Positions 34,890 to 43,817 are shown, counted from the first letter of the stretch. The stretch is 64,000 nucleotides of DNA from an uncultured Tenacibaculum sp. (GCF_947495995.1 NZ_CANMAX010000002.1:789482-853481), one strand, 5' to 3'. The notes: a model not told the origin generated them from the sequence alone. Made by a program: numbers and translations.

Positions 34890-34910
34890 TTTGTGTAAAA
34901 ATTACACTAT
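34890..34910 (-). promoter_or_regulatory. NrtR-type operator, distal, prs
   Basis: TTTGTGT-AAAAATT-ACACTAT, two mismatches in the right arm. It overlaps the nrtR stop codon and is centred 52 bp from the proximal operator. Confidence 0.6.
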
Positions 34911-35591
34911 CTTAATTTCAAAGTGGAATCCTTCCTGTACTAATTGATCGTATTTCTTCTTATTAAACTTGAAGAGTTTGGCAGGTCTACCGCTACCTTG
35001 CTGATGAATTTTATCAGTTTCTTCTACAATTTCAAAACTCAATATTTTTTTTCTGAAGTTTCTACGATCAATCTTATGTTCTAAAATTGTAGTGTATAAG
35101 TTTTCTAAGTCTGAAAACGGAAATTCTTTATTTAATAGATCAAAACCTATAGGTTGATATTGCAATTTAGCTTTTAAACGATCTTTAGCCATATCTAAAA
35201 TCGTTTGATGATCGAAAGCTAATTCTGGTAAATCATCTAATGAAAACCATTGTACATCATTGGCATCTGTGTCTGCTTTAATAGTGAAGTGATTAGGACG
35301 TACTAATCCAAAATATGTGATAGATACTACTCTATTTCTAGGATCTCTACCAGGCTTTCCAAAGGAATACAGTTGTTCTAGATAATCGAATTTAACTCCG
35401 GTTTCTTCTTTTAATTCACGTTTTACAGCGTCTTCTAAAGATTCATCATCCATAACCAATCCACCTGGTAATGCCCAAGAATCTTTAAAAGGTGCTACTC
35501 CTCTTTTTATTAATAAAACCGAAATTTTTTTGGCTTCGTATCCGAAAACAACTGCATCTACAGCTACCTTAATATTTTGAATTGCTGGCAT
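34902..35591 (-). CDS. nrtR: NrtR-type Nudix/winged-helix transcriptional regulator
   Basis: 229 residues. The N-terminal Nudix domain (about 5-150) has a complete Nudix box: Gly, five residues, Glu, seven residues, then RELKEETG (about 43-65). The C-terminal winged helix (about 165-229: RRNFRKKILSFEI, GSGRPAKLFKFN) is as in NrtR repressors, which respond to ADP-ribose. Nudix regulators of this group can also sense sugars in Bacteroidota, but the neighbours (prs, nampt, ADP-ribose enzymes) argue for NrtR. Because the box is intact it may also hydrolyse ADP-ribose. Its own promoter carries the best operator copy. Confidence 0.88.
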   Translation of the reverse strand: MPAIQNIKVAVDAVVFGYEAKKISVLLIKRGVAPFKDSWALPGGLVMDDESLEDAVKRELKEETGVKFDYLEQLYSFGKPGRDPRNRVVSITYFGLVRPNHFTIKADTDANDVQWFSLDDLPELAFDHQTILDMAKDRLKAKLQYQPIGFDLLNKEFPFSDLENLYTTILEHKIDRRNFRKKILSFEIVEETDKIHQQGSGRPAKLFKFNKKKYDQLVQEGFHFEIKIV

Positions 35592-35594
35592 AGG

Positions 35595-35615
35595 TTTGTG
35601 TTAATAAAACACAAA
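35595..35615 (-). promoter_or_regulatory. NrtR-type operator in front of nrtR
   Basis: TTTGTGT-TAATAAA-ACACAAA, a perfect inverted repeat starting 4 bp upstream of the ATG. It overlaps a -7 box TAATTTTG (35619-35612, minus), with TTG at 35643-35641 as a -33 candidate. Confidence 0.78.
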
Positions 35616-35634
35616 ATTACAAATTATTCGATTT

Positions 35635-36369
35635 TTAAATCAATGTTTCCTGTTTAATTACAGTATCTGTCTCTAATTCTATAGCTGCTGCATCTTTTCT
35701 AAATAAACGAGCAGAATGTTCTCCTTTTAATAAAATTTGATTGTCAGTTACTTGTAACCAACTTCCTTCACGTAAACCTAAAACAGGTGTTTCATTAAAA
35801 ACATGATATTCTTTAATTCTTGTTTCTCTAGTTTCTCCCATATGTTTAGATGTTGGATCTGGATCTAAATAATGTGCATTAATATTAAAAGGAATTAATC
35901 CCATAGTATCAAAACTTGGTGGATATACAATCGGCATATCATTAGTATTCATCATGGTTATTCCACAAATATTACTTCCTGCACTAGTACCTAAATAAGG
36001 TGTTCCGTTTTCAATAGCTTCTTTAAGCGGATTAATTACTTTATTCTTATACAATTGATTTACCAATTCAAAAGTATTTCCTCCTCCAGTAAAGATTCCT
36101 TCAGCATTTTTCACTGCATCTACAGGATTATCAAACTCATGTATTCCTTTTACAGTTATTCCTATTTTTTCAAAAGCTTCTCTAGCTTTGGCTGTATAAA
36201 CATCATAAGAAATTCCGCTTGGACGCGCGTAAGGAATAAATACAATTGTATTTACATTTTTGAAAAAAGTTGATAATTCTGGTAAAATATATTCTAAGTA
36301 TCCGCTGCCATGAACGGTTGATGTACTTGCTATAATTAGATTTTTCAATTTTATTGTATTTGATTGCAA
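35635..36369 (-). CDS. pepE: Peptidase E (S51, alpha-aspartyl dipeptidase)
   Basis: 244 residues. It hydrolyses dipeptides with N-terminal Asp. S51 landmarks: FTGGGNTFELVNQL (about 93-106), the nucleophile in GTSAGSNI (about 127-134) and NAHYLDPDP (about 165-173). It is cytosolic. It lies upstream of nrtR on the same strand, but nrtR has its own promoter, so pepE is probably not part of the NAD regulon. Confidence 0.9.
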   Translation of the reverse strand: MQSNTIKLKNLIIASTSTVHGSGYLEYILPELSTFFKNVNTIVFIPYARPSGISYDVYTAKAREAFEKIGITVKGIHEFDNPVDAVKNAEGIFTGGGNTFELVNQLYKNKVINPLKEAIENGTPYLGTSAGSNICGITMMNTNDMPIVYPPSFDTMGLIPFNINAHYLDPDPTSKHMGETRETRIKEYHVFNETPVLGLREGSWLQVTDNQILLKGEHSARLFRKDAAAIELETDTVIKQETLI

Positions 36370-36416
36370 ACAAAAATATTAAAAAACCTATATTCGCGCC
36401 ACTTTAAAATTTTAAT

Positions 36417-37475
36417 ATGAAAAAACTATTATTTACAATTGCTACAATTTCAGTACTTTTTATTTCTTGTACAAACAATGACGAAGAAAACATTACAAAT
36501 ACTGCTGAAGAAAATAGTATAGCTGGAAAATGGAGCTTAATAGATTTTAAATCTGAAGGAACTACAACTAACACTGCGAATGGGTTTAGTGCCTCTACAA
36601 ATTTTTCTGCTATTGGAAAGGATTATAATTTCACTTTTGATTTCCAAAATAACCCTAATGAAGTTGAAGCTTCAGGTTCGTACACTTCAGTAATAACACA
36701 AGATTTAGCAGGACAAAGTATTACACAAGAAATTCCTACAAACTCGGTTGAAGGATTAAACTCAGGAACTTGGAGTGTTGTTAATGGAAAACTAAGAATT
36801 GTTTCAGAAAACACAAATCAAGAAACTGTAGTCACAGAAGGTGAAATAATTTCATTAGAAGATCAAATAATGAAATTAAAATTTGTTGTTGATGAAAGGA
36901 TTGAACAAACAATTCAAGGAATACAAAGCGTTATTGAAGTTAAAACTGATGTTTATTTAACATTAGAACAGACGGAATCTTATTCTGATAATGATTCAGA
37001 TAATTCTCAAAATTATACTGAAGAAGATTTAATTGGTAAATGGGAATTAATCTCTTTTGCAAGTACTGGTAAAACTACGACAGTTACTCAAAACCAAACT
37101 ACTGAAGTAGAATATACATCATCTGGTAGAGATTACAATTTTGAAATTGAGTTTAAAACTAACCCTCAAGAACTTGATTCATCAGGTGAGTATACAGAAG
37201 TTAAAGTAAGTACTACCGTAGGTGTTAATAACAGTGAAGAAACTGATACTTATACAATACATGGTGGTGACACATTAAGTTGGTCTTTACAAGGTAATAC
37301 TATTGTGGTTAATGATACTACTCCAAATCAAAACACAGAATCTGACATTTTAAAAATATTGAACTTATCTGATGATGAATTAAAATTAGAAGTAAATATA
37401 GATTTCAGTTATGATGATGGTATTTCAAGTGATACTACAAAGGAAAAACGTATTTTAACCTTCAGAAAAAAATAA
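36417..37475 (+). CDS. Lipoprotein with two lipocalin-like domains
   Basis: 352 residues. Lipobox FISC (Cys18). Two related halves follow: the first starts SIAGKWSLIDFKSEGTTTNT (about 34-53) and the second LIGKWELISFASTGKTTTVT (about 205-224), each with a YNF-x-D/E-F and a glycine-serine YTxV block. This is the lipocalin-like repeat common in Bacteroidota lipoproteins; the internal duplication is old. A -7-like TATATTCG lies at 36389-36396. Ligand is unknown. Confidence 0.75.
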   Translation: MKKLLFTIATISVLFISCTNNDEENITNTAEENSIAGKWSLIDFKSEGTTTNTANGFSASTNFSAIGKDYNFTFDFQNNPNEVEASGSYTSVITQDLAGQSITQEIPTNSVEGLNSGTWSVVNGKLRIVSENTNQETVVTEGEIISLEDQIMKLKFVVDERIEQTIQGIQSVIEVKTDVYLTLEQTESYSDNDSDNSQNYTEEDLIGKWELISFASTGKTTTVTQNQTTEVEYTSSGRDYNFEIEFKTNPQELDSSGEYTEVKVSTTVGVNNSEETDTYTIHGGDTLSWSLQGNTIVVNDTTPNQNTESDILKILNLSDDELKLEVNIDFSYDDGISSDTTKEKRILTFRKK

Positions 37476-37503
37476 AATTAACTATACGATTAATTTTTTG
37501 ACA

Positions 37504-37530
37504 AAAAACTCGCTTTAGGCGAGTTTTTTT
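37504..37530 (+). terminator. Terminator of the lipocalin-like gene
   Basis: AAAAACTCGC / GCGAGTTTTT stem with a 5-nt loop and T run. Confidence 0.87.
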
Positions 37531-37604
37531 ATTTAACAAATATTTACACACTCATTAAAACTTTTTAAGAAGTATAGTCTTTACTTTGTAAATCAATTGA
37601 TTCT

Positions 37605-38408
37605 ATGCAAAAACTATTACTATATCTTATTTTATCATGCTCACTTCTATCCAATTCACAAAATAAAAGGATAGAAATTACGGGGACGCTTTCAGATAAA
37701 CTTGGAAAAGTAGTAGACGCACACGTAATTAATATCACTTCAAAACAAGGAACTTTTACTAATATTAATGGAGAATATACCATTCCAGCTAAACTAGGCG
37801 ATGAAATCAAAATTACTTCTATTCAACATCACGATTTAAATGTTGTTGTTGCTGGTATAAGTATTAAAACTAAAAAACTTGACTTGGTACTAAACTTAAA
37901 AGAATATGTTTTAGAAGAAGTCGAAGTAAAAAAAACATATTTAAGTGGTAATCTTGGAACAGATTCAAAGGAAATTAAAAAGAGTGATAAACAAGCTGTG
38001 ATGGAAAATCTAGGTTTTAATCCGTATCCCAAAAGATTAACTAAAATTGAAAGAGAAATTAAAACAGCATATGCTGGAGGAATTCAATATGGTTTGGGTG
38101 TTGTAGCTTCTTTAGATTACATTATAAACTCTGCTTCTGGAAGAATTGATAGATTAGAAAAACAAAAAGAACTTTTAGATAATGATAGCAAGTTAAAACA
38201 ACTAAAAGTTACATATAAAGACTACATTGTAAATGAGTTGAAAGTGGATTCTACTAAAATTTCTCGATTTTTATACTTTGCTCATTTTGATGACAACTTT
38301 ACTGAGGCTTATAAAAAAGGAAACTTAGAACTGATTCAGTTTCTAAAAAATCAAGCACAATTATTTAACATCATACAAAAAGAGAATAAGTCTAAAATAA
38401 CGGATTAA
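37605..38408 (+). CDS. Exported protein with carboxypeptidase-like regulatory domain (tandem paralogue 1)
   Basis: 267 residues. Signal peptide about 1-18; a CarboxypepD_reg-like domain (about 20-105: ITGTLSDKLGKVVDAHVINITSKQGT), ending in EYVLEEVEVKK as in TonB-receptor N-termini; then a unique helical C-terminal region but no barrel. First of four tandem paralogues. Its N-terminal half and 60-bp upstream region are almost identical to those of the next gene, so this pair is a recent duplication. Function is unknown. Confidence 0.7.
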   Translation: MQKLLLYLILSCSLLSNSQNKRIEITGTLSDKLGKVVDAHVINITSKQGTFTNINGEYTIPAKLGDEIKITSIQHHDLNVVVAGISIKTKKLDLVLNLKEYVLEEVEVKKTYLSGNLGTDSKEIKKSDKQAVMENLGFNPYPKRLTKIEREIKTAYAGGIQYGLGVVASLDYIINSASGRIDRLEKQKELLDNDSKLKQLKVTYKDYIVNELKVDSTKISRFLYFAHFDDNFTEAYKKGNLELIQFLKNQAQLFNIIQKENKSKITD

Positions 38409-38495
38409 TCAACTATTACTATTTAACATATATTTACAGAGTCGTTAAAACTTTTTAAGAAGTTTAGTTGTTTTATTTGCATATCAACTAATTAT

Positions 38496-39260
38496 ATGCA
38501 AAAACTATTACTTTATCTCACTTTACTATCTTCTCTGTTATCATATTCTCAAAACAAAAGAATAGAGATTTCTGGTACACTTTCCGATAAACTCGGAAAA
38601 GTTGTAGATGCTCACGTGATTAATATCACATCAAAACAAGGAACTTTTACTAATATTAACGGAAACTATACGATTCCAGCTAAACTGGGTGATGAAATTA
38701 AAATTACTTCGATTCAGCATAATGATTTAAATGTTGTTGTAGCAGGCATAAATATTAAAACCAAAAAACTTGACTTAGAATTAAATCTCAAAGAATATAT
38801 TTTAGAAGAAGTTGAAGTAAAAAAGACGTATTTAACAGGTAATCTTGGATCAGATGCTAAAGAAGTTAAAAAAAGTGATAAACAAACTGTAATGGAAAAT
38901 CTGGGCTTTAATCCTTTTCCAAAAAAACTTTCACAAATAGATCGTGAAATATACACTGCTTCTACTAGTGGAGGATTAATTCCTTTAGACTTGATTATAA
39001 ATACACTTTCTGGTAGGTTAAAATTACTAAAGAAAAAAAGAGAACTACTTGAAAATGAAAAAAGAATGATCGCTGTAGAAAATAAATACAAACCTATGAT
39101 TATTAATCAACTTAAAATAGATTCTACTGAAGTTTCTAACTTCTTATATTTCTGTCATTTCGATAAAGACTTTAAAAATGTGTATTACAAAAGTGAGTTT
39201 GAAATGATTGAATTTCTTCAAAAACAAGTCAAGCTATTTAAAAAATCTAAAGAAAAATAA
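38496..39260 (+). CDS. Exported protein with carboxypeptidase-like regulatory domain (tandem paralogue 2)
   Basis: 254 residues. Residues 1-130 are nearly the same as in paralogue 1 (RIEISGTLSDKLGKVV, YLTGNLGSDAKEVKKSDK), while the C-terminal half diverges (SGGLIPLDLIINTLSGRLK). The boundary suggests either fast divergence or recombination of the tails. It is 3 bp from paralogue 3. Confidence 0.7.
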   Translation: MQKLLLYLTLLSSLLSYSQNKRIEISGTLSDKLGKVVDAHVINITSKQGTFTNINGNYTIPAKLGDEIKITSIQHNDLNVVVAGINIKTKKLDLELNLKEYILEEVEVKKTYLTGNLGSDAKEVKKSDKQTVMENLGFNPFPKKLSQIDREIYTASTSGGLIPLDLIINTLSGRLKLLKKKRELLENEKRMIAVENKYKPMIINQLKIDSTEVSNFLYFCHFDKDFKNVYYKSEFEMIEFLQKQVKLFKKSKEK

Positions 39261-39263
39261 ATC

Positions 39264-40064
39264 GTGCAAAAATCAACTACACTACTCCTCCTGCTAATTA
39301 GTATATCAGTTCTAAGTCAAGAATCGATTTCTTTAGCTGGTATCTTAAATGATCAGACAGACTTTGTTAAAAACGCTCATATTTACAATGTAAATTCAGA
39401 AAAAGGAACAATATCTAATGACAAAGGTGAATTCAACATTGAAGTTTCCTTAGATGATAAAATTGAAATTACTTCAATCCAACATTATAAAAGAGTGATT
39501 TTAATAACTCAAGAAATACTTAATGATAAAAAAATAGAAATCGAAGTTTATCTAAAAAGCTATATGCTTAATGAAGTAGAAATCGACAATGAAAATCTAT
39601 TTGATAAATTTCAAAAAACAGTTGATCCTAAAATGGAAGATATTGCACTTGTAAAAGCTAAAAGTGCTTTAGATTTTTCTAATGTTAAGATTGAAGCTAA
39701 TGAAAACTATGAAAAAACTGAAAAAGAACAACAACACACAAAAAATGTTACTGATCCTACAAGAAGTTTCGAAGGCGTAAGTCTTTTTAAATTATTCTCT
39801 GCTTTTTCTAGTATTACAAAATCTAATAAACAAAAGAAAGAAATAGCATACAAAGAAAAGTTCCCTACATTGATTAAAGAAGATTTAGGAGAAGACTTTT
39901 TTTATAAAAAATTAGGCATACCCAAAGAGAAGTATTATCATTTTCTTTCTTATTGTCAACCGCTAGGTATTGAAGAAATTTATAAAAATGGTGGAAAGCT
40001 AGAGGTTATGGATATCTTTATAAAAGAACATAAAAATTACCTTAAACTCATAAATGAAGAATAA
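39264..40064 (+). CDS. Exported protein with carboxypeptidase-like regulatory domain (tandem paralogue 3)
   Basis: 266 residues, beginning with GTG at 39264 (the only start that includes the whole signal peptide). More divergent N-terminal domain (SLAGILNDQTDFVKNAHIYNVNSEKGTI) and a C-terminal DPTRSFEGVSLFKLF block shared with paralogue 4. Co-transcribed with paralogue 2. Confidence 0.68.
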   Translation: MQKSTTLLLLLISISVLSQESISLAGILNDQTDFVKNAHIYNVNSEKGTISNDKGEFNIEVSLDDKIEITSIQHYKRVILITQEILNDKKIEIEVYLKSYMLNEVEIDNENLFDKFQKTVDPKMEDIALVKAKSALDFSNVKIEANENYEKTEKEQQHTKNVTDPTRSFEGVSLFKLFSAFSSITKSNKQKKEIAYKEKFPTLIKEDLGEDFFYKKLGIPKEKYYHFLSYCQPLGIEEIYKNGGKLEVMDIFIKEHKNYLKLINEE

Positions 40065-40149
40065 ATTTCACGAATTTATAACCTAAAAAGAGTAATAATT
40101 TTCGTATTTTAATGGTGTTTAATTATTTCAATTTTAAAACAAATTAAGT

Positions 40150-40941
40150 ATGAAAAAAATTACACTACTTTTTATATTACTATCTACTTATTTTCATGCA
40201 CAAAGAATAGAAATAAATGGTACAATATCAGATAATTTAGGAATTGTAGATAACGCTCACGTGATTAACTTAACTTCTGCAGAAGGTACTTTTTCTGATG
40301 CTAAAGGTCACTTTTTAATAAATGCACAATTAGGAGATGTTCTTCAAATTACATCGATACAACATTACGGACAAAAAATGAAGATCTCTTCAATTACAAT
40401 GGGTCGTAAGAAAATCAATATTCTTTTAGAAATTCAAGAACGTGTTTTAGAGGAAATTATAGTTAAAAGAACTGAGCTTGTACAAAGACTTACAGCAGAT
40501 GCAAAAAAGACTCCAAAAGATGAAGGTGTTGAAAAATCAAAAAAGGCTACTAAATTCAAAGATGTTAAAGTAACTGATAATATTGTGCTAGCTAGTGCAA
40601 CGAAAAAAACAGAATCTGAAATGGCTTCAGATCCTATATTAGCTTTTGAAGGTTTAACCTTAGCCAAGTTTTCTTTATTTACTTCTAAAGAAGAAAAAAG
40701 ATTAGATCAACGTATCAAGCAAGAAATATTTCGCGATCATTTACCACAAAGAATTATGAATATTGTTGGTAAAGAAAATTTTACAGAGGTAATTAATATT
40801 CCTGAAGATCAAATTCTCAACTTTATTAATTATAGTATTGACGATGAAATAAAAACCAATGTTCAACGTGAAGAACATTTAAAAGTAATTGAAAACTTAA
40901 AAGAGAAAAGTGTTAATTATTTGAAAGAATTAAAAGGATAG
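40150..40941 (+). CDS. Exported protein with carboxypeptidase-like regulatory domain (tandem paralogue 4)
   Basis: 263 residues. Signal peptide about 1-17, domain EINGTISDNLGIVDNAHVIN, then DPILAFEGLTLAKFSLF in common with paralogue 3. The C-terminal helical part contains a regular Asp/Glu/Lys pattern but no catalytic motif. Confidence 0.68.
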   Translation: MKKITLLFILLSTYFHAQRIEINGTISDNLGIVDNAHVINLTSAEGTFSDAKGHFLINAQLGDVLQITSIQHYGQKMKISSITMGRKKINILLEIQERVLEEIIVKRTELVQRLTADAKKTPKDEGVEKSKKATKFKDVKVTDNIVLASATKKTESEMASDPILAFEGLTLAKFSLFTSKEEKRLDQRIKQEIFRDHLPQRIMNIVGKENFTEVINIPEDQILNFINYSIDDEIKTNVQREEHLKVIENLKEKSVNYLKELKG

Positions 40942-40998
40942 GTATTTCTACTTAAAAAAAATCTGTACTTTGGCTCAGCTTTTGCTGATTTACAAGTC

Positions 40999-41490
40999 AT
41001 GAAAAAAATTTTAATTCTATTTATTGGGATTTCCTTTTTATCCTTTACTGTTCATAAATATTATATCGCTTTAACAGAAATTGAATACAATTCAGAAAAC
41101 AAATCTGTTGAAATGATTATGAATGTTTTTGTTGATGATATTGAAAAAGCAATTAACACTGATTTTGGTACAGATCTTCAGTTAAACACTAAACTTGAAG
41201 CTAAAGATGCTGACACGCACTTCAAAAATTATTTAAAAGAACATTTTAAGGTTATATTAAATGATAAGCCATATACCTACGATTTTTTAGGAAAAGAATA
41301 TGATGGTAATATTGTGTATTTCTATTTAGAAATTAAAAATATTTCTTCAGTAAAAAGTATAGCCATAGAAAATGATGTGCTTATTCAACACTTCTCAGAT
41401 CAACAAAATCTTATAAAAGCTAAAATTAATGGTGCTAGAAAAAGTTTATTTCTCACCAAAAAAAATGATAAAGGTTTGTTAAATTTTTAG
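40999..41490 (+). CDS. DUF6702-like protein
   Basis: 163 residues with an N-terminal signal or anchor. HKYYIALTEIEYNSENKSVEMIMNVFVDDIE (about 19-49) is the pattern I recall for DUF6702, a family that usually sits just before M1 peptidase genes in Flavobacteriia, as here (59 bp). Its function is unknown; it may help the peptidase fold or localise. Confidence 0.7.
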   Translation: MKKILILFIGISFLSFTVHKYYIALTEIEYNSENKSVEMIMNVFVDDIEKAINTDFGTDLQLNTKLEAKDADTHFKNYLKEHFKVILNDKPYTYDFLGKEYDGNIVYFYLEIKNISSVKSIAIENDVLIQHFSDQQNLIKAKINGARKSLFLTKKNDKGLLNF

Positions 41491-41548
41491 CGATCTACTT
41501 AGTAAACTTTAACTTTATCACATCACATATTCAAATCACAAATAAAAA

Positions 41549-43687
41549 ATGAAAAAATACTTTTATTCGTTTTTTCTTGTTTCAATGGCTTTTACAATAT
41601 CTATTCAAAGTCAAAACATTCAAAGAAAAACACAAAAAGGTCATACTAACGAAAATAAATTCAAACAGTTAGAAGATCTTTTAGCTACACCTAATGAAGT
41701 ACATACAGCTTCTGGTGCTCCAGGAAAAAAATATACGCAACAGCAAGTTGATTATAAAATGGACATCATTTTAGATGATGAAAAGCAAAGAATTACTGGT
41801 AGTGAACAAATCGTATATCATAATAACTCTGAAGATGAATTACCTTATTTATGGGTGCAATTAGATCAGAACATGAGAGCAGCTAATTCTAAGACTCCAG
41901 ATATTATGACGAGTAAAGTTCCCAAAAAAATAAGTAAACGTAATTTTGATCGTTTCTATCCTGAAAAACCTTTTGATGGAGGTTTTAAAATTATGGGAGT
42001 AACAAATGTAGACGGTAGTAAATTACCCTATATCATTAATAGAACAATGATGCGTGTTGATTTACCACAATCTTTAGCTGCAGGAGGAACTTTTACTTTC
42101 AATATTAAATGGTGGTATAATATCAATAACCACAGAACTCAAGGAGGAAGATCTGGTTATGAACATTTTCCAAAAGACAATAATAACAATTATGTAATTG
42201 CTCAGTTTTACCCAAGATTATGTGTTTACGATAATGTAGAAGGATGGCAAAATGATCAATTCTGGGGACGTAGTGAATTTGCTTTAGAATTTGGTGATTT
42301 TGATGTAAATATTACTGTACCAGCAGATCATGTTTTAGGAGCAACTGGTGTTTTACAAAACGAAAAAGAAGTTTTAACTAAAAAGCAGCAAGAGCGATTA
42401 GCTAAAGCTAGAAAAACTTACGATAATCCTGTTTTAATTGTTACTCAAAAAGAAGCAGAAAAAACAGAAAAAAGTAAATCTAAAAAAACAAAAACTTGGA
42501 AATTCTCTGCTAAGAATGTAAGAGATTATGCTTTTGCAACTTCTCGAAAGTTTATTTGGGATGCTATGGCTGTAGATATTAATGGTAAAAACGTTATGGC
42601 TTACTCTTTATATTCTAAAGAAGCTAATCCTTTATATGGAGATCATTCTACAAGAGCAGTTGCACAAACGTTAAAAACATATTCTCGTTACACTTTCGAT
42701 TATCCTTATCATAAAGCGATTTCTGTAGATGGTCAAATGGGAATGGAATATCCACAAATTTGTTTCAATCCAGGTCGTCCAAATCCTGATGGAACGTATT
42801 CTGATAGAACTAAATATTTAATGATTAAAGTTACAGTTCACGAAGTTGGACATAACTTCTTCCCTATGATTGTAAATTCTGATGAAAGAAAATGGACTTG
42901 GATGGATGAAGGTTTAAACTCTTTCATGGAAATGCAAGCTGAACTAGATTACGATCCGAATTTCCCAATCGTAAGAGGATTACCTAAAAATATTATCAAG
43001 TATATGGATGGAGACCAATCTACAATAGCTCCAATAATGTCTAAAGGAGATAATGTATACAGCTTTGGTAACAATGCTTATGGTAAACCTGCAACAGCAT
43101 TATATATTTTACGTAATACTGTAATGGGACCAGAATTATTCGATTATGCTTTCCAAACATATTCTAAACGTTGGAAATTTAAGCATCCAACTCCTGCTGA
43201 TTTCTTTAGAAGTATGGAAGATGCTTCTGCAATGGATTTAGATTGGTTCTGGAGAGGATGGTTCTATACAACTGATGTTACTGACATCGGTATTAAAGGT
43301 GTAAAGAAATTCTATACTCAAGACGGAAAAGATGACACAATCGATTTTATTGAAGACACTACTAAAGGATTAGGTTTTGGTAAAGGAAAAAATCCTAAAT
43401 CAAAATATCACTATGAAATAACATACAACAAACCAGGTGGCTTAGTAATGCCTTTAATTGTTGAGTTTACTTATGCAGATGGAACTAAGGAAAGAAAAAA
43501 ATATCCTGCTCAAATATGGAGATTAAACGATAATGAAATCGTAAAAGTTTTCTCTTCTGATAAAGAGGTTAAAAACATAGAAATTGATCCAGATCTAGAA
43601 ACAGCAGATGTAGATACTACAAATAATAGATGGCCAAGAAAAAAGGAAACAAAATTCCAGAAATTTAAAAACAAGGTCAAAGGATAA
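41549..43687 (+). CDS. M1-family zinc metallopeptidase (copy 1)
   Basis: 712 residues. Signal peptide about 1-22; a beta-rich N-terminal domain; HEVGH at about 430-434 followed by 18 residues and Glu (MDEGLN), the M1 zinc site. The exopeptidase motif GAMEN is replaced by GQMGMEYP, as in periplasmic M1 relatives. It is likely a periplasmic or outer-membrane-associated peptidase. It is paired with a close paralogue downstream. Confidence 0.88.
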   Translation: MKKYFYSFFLVSMAFTISIQSQNIQRKTQKGHTNENKFKQLEDLLATPNEVHTASGAPGKKYTQQQVDYKMDIILDDEKQRITGSEQIVYHNNSEDELPYLWVQLDQNMRAANSKTPDIMTSKVPKKISKRNFDRFYPEKPFDGGFKIMGVTNVDGSKLPYIINRTMMRVDLPQSLAAGGTFTFNIKWWYNINNHRTQGGRSGYEHFPKDNNNNYVIAQFYPRLCVYDNVEGWQNDQFWGRSEFALEFGDFDVNITVPADHVLGATGVLQNEKEVLTKKQQERLAKARKTYDNPVLIVTQKEAEKTEKSKSKKTKTWKFSAKNVRDYAFATSRKFIWDAMAVDINGKNVMAYSLYSKEANPLYGDHSTRAVAQTLKTYSRYTFDYPYHKAISVDGQMGMEYPQICFNPGRPNPDGTYSDRTKYLMIKVTVHEVGHNFFPMIVNSDERKWTWMDEGLNSFMEMQAELDYDPNFPIVRGLPKNIIKYMDGDQSTIAPIMSKGDNVYSFGNNAYGKPATALYILRNTVMGPELFDYAFQTYSKRWKFKHPTPADFFRSMEDASAMDLDWFWRGWFYTTDVTDIGIKGVKKFYTQDGKDDTIDFIEDTTKGLGFGKGKNPKSKYHYEITYNKPGGLVMPLIVEFTYADGTKERKKYPAQIWRLNDNEIVKVFSSDKEVKNIEIDPDLETADVDTTNNRWPRKKETKFQKFKNKVKG

Positions 43688-43691
43688 AATA

Positions 43692-43723
43692 AAAAGCCGA
43701 TAGCAATGCTATCGGCTTTTTTA
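43692..43723 (+). terminator. Terminator between the M1 peptidase genes
   Basis: A 13-bp perfect stem AAAAGCCGATAGC / GCTATCGGCTTTT with a 3-nt loop and T run. Confidence 0.9.
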
Positions 43724-43817
43724 ATAAAAGTTTGTTAATTTTTATAACAAATTTTATCTAACCAATATAATTTCTTTAATTTCCAAAAATTATTCTAAAA
43801 TCAACTAATATTTTATA

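Noticed and set aside
18417..35591. Cluster as a prophage or phage-borne NAD pathway
   Set aside because: No capsid, tail, portal, terminase or integrase genes and no attachment-site repeats are visible; base composition is like that of the neighbours.
35635..36369. pepE as a member of the NAD regulon
   Set aside because: No operator is found before it, and nrtR has its own promoter downstream of it.
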